DNA of 14,580 nucleotides from an uncultured Oscillospiraceae bacterium (lineage in GTDB: Bacteria; Bacillota; Clostridia; Oscillospirales; Ruminococcaceae). The notes beneath the pieces were generated by a model. That model made no database searches, had not been told where the DNA came from, and saw nothing but the letters and a program-made list of their open reading frames with translations. A program made the translations under genes and the position numbers. The stretch covers positions 1 through 14,580 of the forward strand of contig CAJMEU010000064.1 in assembly GCA_905212515.1 (NCBI GenBank). The letters run 5' to 3'. Shown piece after piece: positions 7,643 through 13,844 of this stretch (its first letter is position 1; each line of letters starts with the position of its first letter).

Positions 7643-8335
7643 CTAAAAAAACGGCGTCAACGCCGGCAGCAGCACGGCTGTCAGTATGCCGGCCACAACG
7701 AGGGAAAGACTGCTGACGGCGCCGCAGCGTTCGCTCAACTCGGCTGCCTTGCTGGTGCCGATGACATGCGCCGCCGTGCCGAATGCCACCCCCTGTGCCA
7801 CTTCGCCTTGAATGCGGAACAGCTTGCACAGCCCCGTGCCGCAGATACTGCCGCCGATGCCGGTTGCGATAATGGCCGCGCTGGTGATGGCCGCAATGCC
7901 GCCGTATTGCTCCGACAAGGCAATGCCCATGGCCGTGGTAATACTTTTGGGCAGCAGTGAGATGATAAGCTGTGGATTCAGCCCAAACAAGCGGCCAAGG
8001 CCAAAGATGCAGCTGAGGCTGGTAAGCGTTCCGCCTGCGACACCGGCCAATATTGCCGGCAAATCCTTGCGCAGTATCCGCAGCTGCTCGTACATCGGCA
8101 GTGCAAGACAGATGGTGGCGGGCGTCAGCAGCCAGCCGAGTTTCGCCCAGCCGCTCTGGTATTCCGTATTCGGCAGTTTCAGCACAAACAGTACAGCCGC
8201 GACCAATATCACCGATACCACAATGGGGCTGCACAGCGGGCTGTTCCATTTTTTACGCAGCCACAGTGCCGCCTGGTAGGCCGCCAGCGTGAGGGCGACC
8301 GCCCAAAGGGTGGTGCCGTGCAAAAATTCAGCCAT
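7643..8335 (-). CDS. lrgB: LrgB/CidB-family membrane protein
   Basis: Integral membrane protein of 230 residues, the usual LrgB length, with several hydrophobic helices. Family marks are PLCSPIVVSVILVAAVL near the N-terminus, LGWLLTPATICLALPMYEQ, the central LLPKSITTAMGIALSEQYGG, and GTAAHVIGTSKAAELSERCG near the end. LrgAB was named for modulation of murein hydrolases in Staphylococcus. The Bacillus homologue PftAB takes up pyruvate, and the plant homologue PLGG1 carries glycolate and glycerate, so transport of small organic acids is the likelier role. It overlaps lrgA by eight bases, implying translational coupling. The neighbouring hydroxyacid dehydrogenases upstream support a hydroxyacid substrate. 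Confidence 0.93.
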   Translation of the reverse strand: MAEFLHGTTLWAVALTLAAYQAALWLRKKWNSPLCSPIVVSVILVAAVLFVLKLPNTEYQSGWAKLGWLLTPATICLALPMYEQLRILRKDLPAILAGVAGGTLTSLSCIFGLGRLFGLNPQLIISLLPKSITTAMGIALSEQYGGIAAITSAAIIATGIGGSICGTGLCKLFRIQGEVAQGVAFGTAAHVIGTSKAAELSERCGAVSSLSLVVAGILTAVLLPALTPFF

Positions 8336-8687
8336 TTCTTTTGCCGCCTTTCTTCAGCACAAGTTGTGTCAGCTTGCCGGATACACCAAACGTCAGCACC
8401 GTAGATACCGCAATAATAACGACAATCGGCGGCAGCAGCGGCACAATCGTCCGCCAGTGCTCCGTAAGATTGACGGTTGGTGCCACAAACAGGATCGGCA
8501 TCGCGGCAATCAGCCATTGTGCGCTCTCCTTGATTTGCCCGGGATCTATTATCTGCAGGCACAAAGCTGCAAAGAGCAGAAGCAATCCGTAAATAGCGGC
8601 AGGCACCGGCAGGGGAAGCAGTGCATGCAAAGTTTCCCCCGCAAAAGAAAATGCCAGTAGAATGGTGATTTGTTTCAGGTACTTCAT
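8328..8687 (-). CDS. lrgA: LrgA/CidA-family membrane protein (holin-like)
   Basis: Small membrane protein of 119 residues with four predicted helices. It has the CidA/LrgA pattern: QITILLAFSFAGETLHALL, then LPLPVPAAIYGLLLLF, and PILFVAPTVNL, with a basic tail ending KKGGKRNG. It is the partner of LrgB. Start chosen at 8687 (MKYLKQ) because AGGTGTGG lies just upstream; the frame continues to 8765 but that extension crosses the terminator hairpin. The gene stands 123 bases after the D-2-hydroxyacid dehydrogenase with a terminator between, so it needs its own promoter or depends on partial read-through. I see no clear promoter. Confidence 0.92.
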   Translation of the reverse strand: MKYLKQITILLAFSFAGETLHALLPLPVPAAIYGLLLLFAALCLQIIDPGQIKESAQWLIAAMPILFVAPTVNLTEHWRTIVPLLPPIVVIIAVSTVLTFGVSGKLTQLVLKKGGKRNG

Positions 8688-8715
8688 TTTCCACACCTCG
8701 CGTTTTTTAAACCAC

Positions 8716-8750
8716 AAAATCCGGCGGATGGTAAACACCCGCCGGTTTTT
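8716..8750 (-). terminator. Terminator between the dehydrogenase gene and lrgA (bidirectional form)
   Basis: CCGGCGG at 8721-8727 pairs with CCGCCGG at 8739-8745 around an 11-base loop, flanked by AAAA and TTTTT. On the minus strand the stem is followed by ATTTTG, ending the upstream operon. The plus-strand tail TTTTTG is stronger. The short A-tract/T-tract symmetry makes it function either way. Confidence 0.65.
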
Positions 8751-8810
8751 GACCGGTAGAATCAATCTCGTAAAAGAATTTGTGCCCTTATCGGGTTCGG
8801 TAACGCCGGC

Positions 8811-9914
8811 TCACATCCACTCGGACGGGTCGGTCCAACCGCGTTTCCCAAGGAACTTATCCAAATCCAGCCTGGCGGCCTGCTCCTTGGTCAGCCTGGC
8901 GTCCGTCAGGCGCGCCCAACCGCTTTTTGCGGCGGCGGTCAAAGCATCGGCGGGCTTCAGCAGGTTCAGCAACGGCTCGCCGGCTTCAAAGCGGCGCGCG
9001 TTCTCGCGGATGATCTCAATGCTGCGGCCTGCGCGGTGCGGCACCTGCGGGGTGCAGTGCGGCGTAATGTACACGTTCGGATGCTGCCACAGCGGGTGGT
9101 CGGCCGGCAGCGGCTCCTCCTCGAGCACGTCCAGGCCGGCGCCGCCGAGTTTGCCCTCGTGCAAGGCTTTCAGCAAATCCTCCGTGCAGACAATGCCGCC
9201 GCGCGCCATGTTGACCAAAAACGCGTCCGGCTTCATTTTGCAGAAAGCGTCATAATCCATCATGTGGTAGGTCTCGTCCGTCAGGGCAAGGGTCAGGATG
9301 ACGAAATCCGCCTCTTTGAGAATCGGGTCGATGGTATCGCCGTCATTGCCGCACAGTTTGACGTCAAGCTCGTCCGCGCCCTGAATGGGGGACTTATCAA
9401 AGCCCATCACGTTCATGCCGAGCGCTTTCAGGCGGGTCGACAGCATCCGGCCGTTGTTGCCCATGCCGATGATGCCGGCCGTGCGGCCATACAGGCCGCG
9501 CCAGCTATTGCTGCCCTCCACGCCCCAATGGCCTGCCGCCTGTGCGGCCAGAAGCTCCTTGGTATGGTAGCAGGATTGCAGCATAAAGTAGATGCAGTGC
9601 TCGGCCAATACGGGTGCGCTGCGCCCTGCGGCCCCCGTTACCGGAATACCGCGCGCGAACACCTCCGGCCGTGCGGAGCCGTTCAGCCCCGCATGGTCGC
9701 AGTGGATCCACTTTAAGCGGTTCTCTCCCAGCAGGCAGTTGTCCACATCCCCCAGAACAATGGCGACATCGGCATCTTTCACCTCCTCGGTCAGCCTGTC
9801 CTTGTCGTAAAAATCGACATAGCAAAAATCCGCCTCCGGGAAAACGTTGCGCAAAGCCCGCATATCTTCTTTATTATACCACAGAGTGGTAACAACCTTA
9901 TTGATTTTCGGCAT
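8811..9914 (-). CDS. NAD-dependent D-2-hydroxyacid dehydrogenase
   Basis: Soluble 367-residue oxidoreductase reducing a 2-keto acid such as glyoxylate, hydroxypyruvate or pyruvate to the D-2-hydroxyacid. The Rossmann motif is GIIGMGNNG (148-155), followed by GFD with Asp173, which favours NADH. Catalytic residues are visible: Arg238 (NMARGG), Glu265 (DVLEEEPLP) and His286 (TPHCTP). The conserved loop RSAPVLAEHCI (98-108) is also present. About 45 residues after the usual catalytic domain (LTAAAKSGWARLTDARLTKE onward) form an unusual charged C-terminal extension ending TDPSEWM. Start is fixed by AAAGGAGG at 9923-9930, eight bases upstream. It lies 18 bases after the GarR-like gene and before a terminator, as the last gene of the main operon. 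Its neighbours suggest glyoxylate or hydroxypyruvate as substrate. Confidence 0.92.
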   Translation of the reverse strand: MPKINKVVTTLWYNKEDMRALRNVFPEADFCYVDFYDKDRLTEEVKDADVAIVLGDVDNCLLGENRLKWIHCDHAGLNGSARPEVFARGIPVTGAAGRSAPVLAEHCIYFMLQSCYHTKELLAAQAAGHWGVEGSNSWRGLYGRTAGIIGMGNNGRMLSTRLKALGMNVMGFDKSPIQGADELDVKLCGNDGDTIDPILKEADFVILTLALTDETYHMMDYDAFCKMKPDAFLVNMARGGIVCTEDLLKALHEGKLGGAGLDVLEEEPLPADHPLWQHPNVYITPHCTPQVPHRAGRSIEIIRENARRFEAGEPLLNLLKPADALTAAAKSGWARLTDARLTKEQAARLDLDKFLGKRGWTDPSEWM

Positions 9915-9932
9915 TAAAATTGCCTCCTTTTC

Positions 9933-10820
9933 TCAGCGGCCAATTTTGATGCCGGTCAGGTGTTCATAGTACTTGGCGATGGCGCTGTGGTCGTTTTGCC
10001 CGCAGCCGTTGTTGTGCAGCCATTGCAAAATCTCCTGCACCTCGGCTGTCATGGGCACGGGTGCGCCCACGGTGTGGGCGCAATCCAGCGCATTGTTCAG
10101 GTCCTTAATATGCAGGTCAATCTTGAAGCCGGGCTTATCGTTGCCGGCCATCATCATAGGGCCTTTGGCATTCATGACGGTAGAACCAGCGAGGCCGCCC
10201 TGAATGGCTTGGAAAACCAGTTCCGGGTTAACCCCGGCCTTCTGGGCCAAGGTAAAGGCCTCGGCAACAGCTTGGATGTTGCAGGCCACGATGATCTGGT
10301 TTGCCAATTTGGTGGTGTTGCCTGCGCCGACTTCGCCGCAGCGAACGACGGAAGCGCCCATCGTCTCCAGCAGAGGCTTGTACTGGTCGAATATCTCCTG
10401 CTTGCCGCCGACCATGAAGGACAAGGTGCCGTCGATCGCCTTCGGCTCGCCGCCGGAAACAGGAGCGTCGAGCATCTCAACGCCCTTTTCCGCAAGGGCT
10501 GCCGCAATCTCTTTGCTGGCGACCGGGTTGATCGAGCTCATATCAATGAAGACCTGACCGGCTTTCATGTAGTTGACAACACCAGTCTCCGGGGTGAGCA
10601 TCACGCTCTTGACATGGGGAGAGTTGGGGAGCATGGTCATCACAACGTCGCAGGTTTCGCCGATCTCTTTGTTGGAGGCGGCTTTTGCACCGGCGGCAAC
10701 GATCTCCTCCACCGCGGCTTTGTTCAGATCACTGACAGTCAGGTCGCAGCCCGCCTTGAGCATGTTCTTTGCCATGGGCTTGCCCATGATACCAAGGCCA
10801 ATTAAACCGATCTTCATCAT
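9933..10820 (-). CDS. garR: 3-hydroxyacid dehydrogenase, likely 2-hydroxy-3-oxopropionate (tartronate semialdehyde) reductase
   Basis: Cytosolic NAD(P)H enzyme of the beta-hydroxyacid dehydrogenase family, 295 residues, the same length as GarR/GlxR. The nucleotide motif GLIGLGIMGKPMAKNM is at 5-20. The substrate signature DAPVSGGEPKAIDGTLSFMVG is at 118-138, and the catalytic lysine Lys171 is in GAGNTTKLANQIIVA. GarR and GlxR make D-glycerate from tartronate semialdehyde. GlxR belongs to the E. coli allantoin cluster, which also holds the fdrA family, so context agrees. Other members act on 3-hydroxyisobutyrate or similar, and I cannot exclude them. Two adjacent ATG codons exist; the second, at 10817, lies seven bases from AAGGA and may be the true start. 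The gap from the kinase gene is 100 bases, without a clear terminator. Confidence 0.85.
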   Translation of the reverse strand: MMKIGLIGLGIMGKPMAKNMLKAGCDLTVSDLNKAAVEEIVAAGAKAASNKEIGETCDVVMTMLPNSPHVKSVMLTPETGVVNYMKAGQVFIDMSSINPVASKEIAAALAEKGVEMLDAPVSGGEPKAIDGTLSFMVGGKQEIFDQYKPLLETMGASVVRCGEVGAGNTTKLANQIIVACNIQAVAEAFTLAQKAGVNPELVFQAIQGGLAGSTVMNAKGPMMMAGNDKPGFKIDLHIKDLNNALDCAHTVGAPVPMTAEVQEILQWLHNNGCGQNDHSAIAKYYEHLTGIKIGR

Positions 10821-10920
10821 AAAGTCCTTCTTTCTGTTTTATAAAAATATTTCTTGCCTGTTTCGGACATCTGGCATAAGCCGGGGAAGCATCAACGTGT
10901 TTCCTGCCCCGTTTTTTTGA

Positions 10921-12102
10921 TCACGCCAGTTCAAAGGTGCGCCGCGCAATACCCAGTTCCTCGTTGGCGGGGATGACCCGCACACACACCCCGGAATCGG
11001 GAACGGAAATCACTGCCGCGCCCTCGCAGTTCTCGTTGGCCTGCCCGTCCAGCTTTACACCCAGCGGCGCCAGCTTTTCGCACACCATCGCACGGATACG
11101 GGCAGAGTGCTCGCCGATACCTGCCGTAAATACAAGATAGTCCAGCCGCCCGAGGTCCAGGTAAAAGGCGCCGATGTAGTGCACGATGCCGTTGATAAAA
11201 ACATCCACAGCCAGCTTTGCACGCGCATTGCCCGCATCGGCCGCTTCTTGTACGTAGCGCAAATCATTGCTGACGCCCGAAATGCCGAGCAGACCGCCCT
11301 TTTTCTGGCAGCCCGCCAGAATTTCCTCTTCCGTAAGCCCTTCCTGTTTCAGAAAGTAGATCAAGGTGGGGTCCATGTCACCGACGCGGTTGGCGTGGAT
11401 CAGGCCGGTTTCTAGGCTCATGCCAAAACTGGTGTCCACGCTTTTGCCGTTGCGGATCCCGCAGATGGAGGAACTGCCGCCGAGGTGGCAGGAGATCGCG
11501 CCGTACTCTTTTTTTTCGGCGTTCAGCACATCGGCAATGTAGCCGTGGGATGCACCGTGATAGCCCAGCCGCTGCACGCCGTAGTTTTCGTACCACTCGT
11601 AGGGCACGCCGTAGAGTTTGCGCTCGAGAGGGATATCCCGGTGGAATGCCGTTTCAAAAACGCCCACATGCATCGCGTCCGGCAGTACGGCCTGCACGGT
11701 TTCAATGGCGTTCAGGTAGGCACTGTTATGGACCGGAGCCAGCGCGAGAAAATCGCGCATGCCCTGCATCACGCTTTCGTCGATTTTATGTGCGCCGTAG
11801 TGCCCCTTGGAGAGAACCGATTTATAGCCCACGCGCTCGATTTCGGCAATGTCCGAAAGCATCGTCCCCGCGCCCTTGGTCAGGCAGGTAAGAAACTTAT
11901 CGATGCCCGCCTGATAATCGGGGATATTCTGCCCGGTCAGCTCCACCTTGTAGCCAGTGCCGCAGTTGCAGTAGCCGAAAATGGCGTCGTCCGAAGAGCC
12001 GACGCGCTCCACCTTGCCGGTGGCCAGGACTTCACAGCCGGGCATTTCATACAGCTTAAACTTCAGCGAAGTGCTGCCTGCATTGCAAACCAATATTTTC
12101 AT
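10921..12102 (-). CDS. Divergent acetate-kinase-family acyl phosphate kinase
   Basis: ASKHA-fold kinase of 393 residues transferring phosphate between an acyl phosphate and ADP. The fold and phosphate-binding features are plain: NAGSTS (7-12), HNSAYL (125-130), HGASH (182-186), CHLGGSSS (205-212), Arg239, FTAGIGE (325-331) and IPANEEL (377-383). Compared with the Methanosarcina enzyme from memory, several active-site positions differ. The residue at Val93 is Gly92, Asp148 is Glu150, Phe179 is Tyr181, Asn211 is Gly209, Pro232 is Leu230 and the VVHGG turn is VGYKS. Arg91, His123, His180 and Arg241 equivalents remain. This suggests a different acyl substrate from acetate. Start at 12102 (MKILV) has AAGGAG at 12109-12114. 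It follows FdrA where other operons carry carbamate kinase, so carbamoyl phosphate or another acyl phosphate is a reasonable candidate. Confidence 0.88.
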   Translation of the reverse strand: MKILVCNAGSTSLKFKLYEMPGCEVLATGKVERVGSSDDAIFGYCNCGTGYKVELTGQNIPDYQAGIDKFLTCLTKGAGTMLSDIAEIERVGYKSVLSKGHYGAHKIDESVMQGMRDFLALAPVHNSAYLNAIETVQAVLPDAMHVGVFETAFHRDIPLERKLYGVPYEWYENYGVQRLGYHGASHGYIADVLNAEKKEYGAISCHLGGSSSICGIRNGKSVDTSFGMSLETGLIHANRVGDMDPTLIYFLKQEGLTEEEILAGCQKKGGLLGISGVSNDLRYVQEAADAGNARAKLAVDVFINGIVHYIGAFYLDLGRLDYLVFTAGIGEHSARIRAMVCEKLAPLGVKLDGQANENCEGAAVISVPDSGVCVRVIPANEELGIARRTFELA

Positions 12103-12112
12103 CTTGCTCTCC

Positions 12113-12298
12113 TTACTCCAAGCCGCCGAGCAGATCAAGGATTTCCTGCATTTCCCGGTCGCCGCCCGCCGCGGGTTTCCACTCCACCTGAATCGCGCGG
12201 TAGCCCTGTTTTTCCAGCGCCGTGGCAAACAGCCTGGGGCCGACGTTCACCGTTACCAGTTCGGAACGGAACAGATTCAAGATCTTATTGCATTCCAT
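12113..12298 (-). CDS. Stand-alone FdrA/AllF C-terminal domain protein, 61 residues
   Basis: Small protein whose central part, VTVNVGPRLFATALEKQG then AIQVEWKPAAGGD and a leucine-rich end, matches the last ~50 residues of E. coli FdrA as I recall them (INIGLRSF...WSPVAGGNKKLARLLERL). In E. coli this is fused to the main FdrA chain. Here the main chain ends with its own TAA and this domain starts 14 bases earlier in another frame. The start at 12298 has its own AAAGGAGA (12308-12315), nine bases upstream, so it looks like a real separate gene, not a sequencing slip. It presumably packs against FdrA as a subunit. Ten bases separate it from the kinase gene, whose ribosome binding site overlaps its stop codon. 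Confidence 0.8.
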   Translation of the reverse strand: MECNKILNLFRSELVTVNVGPRLFATALEKQGYRAIQVEWKPAAGGDREMQEILDLLGGLE

Positions 12299-13844
12299 GC
12301 GCGTCCATCTCCTTTTTCTGACGGATGATCTCACCGGCCAGCACGGCGGCACGGTAATTGGTCTGGCAGACGATCACGCCGGCATTTTTCAGTTGGCGCC
12401 GCTGCACGGCCATATCCTGCAAATCGGCGGTGGTGCCCAGCACCGAAGCGATAAAAATGAGGTGCCGGCCTTCGGCCTCGGCCATCTGCTGTGCCATTTT
12501 CACATCCTCCAACACGTAGCCGGTGGGGTCCATGTGGCCCGGCGGAGTCAGGATAAAGTCCATGGTGATCACGGCAACCTCGGGGTCGGCGGCCTCGCGC
12601 AGGATGGCAGGCCTGCGGATGCCGGGGTCGATTGCCGGGTGCGGACGGCCGAGGGTAAACTCCTCCTCGCCGTAGTCGATGCAGGTGTTCTCCACGCTGA
12701 CATACGAATCTTTCAGCTTCCATTCCGGTTCCAATGGGCAGTTGGAGTTGATGCGGCCGATACGCTGCACCATGGCATGGGCGGCTTCATCCATATACGT
12801 GCCGCCGCTGTACATGCCGCGCAGATATTTCTGCTCCGGCGCCAGTTTTTTCACTTCTTCTGCGGCAATTTCCTGCAGCTCCGCTTCGCTTGCCAGCGGG
12901 TAATCGATCCCCACCAATGCAAGGCATTTCAGGGCGCAGTCATCCAGGCTGTCTGCATAAATGGCGCCCGAAGCTTCCACCGTTTCTCTGTCGCAGCCCA
13001 TCAACAGGGCAACCACAGGCTTTTTGCAGGTTTTGATCCGCGCAAACACCTTGGGCAGCACCGTTTCTCCGGGCTTGCGGGTGATCAAGGCAATGTATTT
13101 GGTTTCTGGGTCGGCCTCCAGCGCATCAATGCCCATCAACATCATGATGCCTCCCACAGGGTCTTTACAATCGTTGCCGCCGGTGCCGATTGTCTGGCTG
13201 ACACCTGTACCGGCTTCGTGCATGATGGCAGCCACGTGCTGGATGCCCGTGCCGGACGCCCCGCAGATGCCGAAGGGCCCGCGGTTGTTGATACTAGAAA
13301 GAACCAGCGCCGCGCCGTCGATGTTGGCAACGCCGCAGTCCGGCCCCATGCACAGCAAGCCTTTTTCGCGTGCCAGCTCCTTCATCTCGCGCTCTTGTTC
13401 CAGCGGGACATTGTTGCTGAACACCACACAGTGCAGGCCGAGGTTCAGTGCCTTTTTTACTTCGGAAAGCGCATATTCACCAGGCACGGCGATGGCGCAG
13501 AGGTTTGCCTCCGGATGCTTTTTCACGGCAGCTTTGGTGCTGACAAACGTTTCTTCCTCTTCGGCCTCCTCTGCCGGGATGGCATTTGCAAGCACATCGG
13601 CCACAGCCGCTTCAAACGCCGCCCTGGTGTCGCACGCGGCCACGATAACGGCATCGTTGGCCGTACACGCTTGGATCTCATCTGTCAAAAGCGCTGCGGC
13701 GGAAAGCTCTGCCTTAAAAGCCTCGGTCGCCATGCCCACATAGCCGGTCGCCACGCCGTCACAGCCGTTCAGGACGGTTGCGGCAAACAGGGTTTCCAGC
13801 GAATCCATATAGCGGCCCTTTTCAATTTTTGCAAAAACGCTCAT
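12285..13844 (-). CDS. fdrA: FdrA/AllF-family acyltransferase subunit (succinyl-CoA-synthetase-like)
   Basis: Cytosolic 519-residue protein with tandem succinyl-CoA-synthetase-like domains. The first Rossmann part holds IAVPGEYALSEVKKAL (118-133), VVFSNNVPLEQE (140-151) and LLCMGPDCG (163-171). Next come ICGASGTGIQHVA (193-205) and QTIGTGGNDCKDPVGG (217-232). The second part holds LRGMYSGGTYMDEA (341-354) and LGRPHPAIDP (398-407), typical of FdrA. E. coli FdrA (AllF) is a subunit of oxamate transcarbamylase with AllG and AllH, splitting oxalurate by phosphate into oxamate and carbamoyl phosphate. E. coli FdrA has a C-terminal domain missing here and supplied by the next gene. Start at 13844 overlaps the upstream stop as ATGA, with GGGAGG at 13853-13858. 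Substrate could differ from oxalurate. A third subunit of the DUF2877 kind is not in the window. Confidence 0.9.
   Translation of the reverse strand: MSVFAKIEKGRYMDSLETLFAATVLNGCDGVATGYVGMATEAFKAELSAAALLTDEIQACTANDAVIVAACDTRAAFEAAVADVLANAIPAEEAEEEETFVSTKAAVKKHPEANLCAIAVPGEYALSEVKKALNLGLHCVVFSNNVPLEQEREMKELAREKGLLCMGPDCGVANIDGAALVLSSINNRGPFGICGASGTGIQHVAAIMHEAGTGVSQTIGTGGNDCKDPVGGIMMLMGIDALEADPETKYIALITRKPGETVLPKVFARIKTCKKPVVALLMGCDRETVEASGAIYADSLDDCALKCLALVGIDYPLASEAELQEIAAEEVKKLAPEQKYLRGMYSGGTYMDEAAHAMVQRIGRINSNCPLEPEWKLKDSYVSVENTCIDYGEEEFTLGRPHPAIDPGIRRPAILREAADPEVAVITMDFILTPPGHMDPTGYVLEDVKMAQQMAEAEGRHLIFIASVLGTTADLQDMAVQRRQLKNAGVIVCQTNYRAAVLAGEIIRQKKEMDAHGMQ

Noticed and set aside
9960..10805. 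Long plus-strand frame opposite the GarR-like gene
   Set aside because: Antisense shadow caused by high GC; the minus-strand protein has all family signatures.
10821..10920. Promoter or terminator between the kinase and the GarR-like gene
   Set aside because: The 100-base gap has only a 5-bp GC inverted repeat and A/T-rich patches; no hairpin with a U-tract or well-spaced -35/-10 pair stood out.
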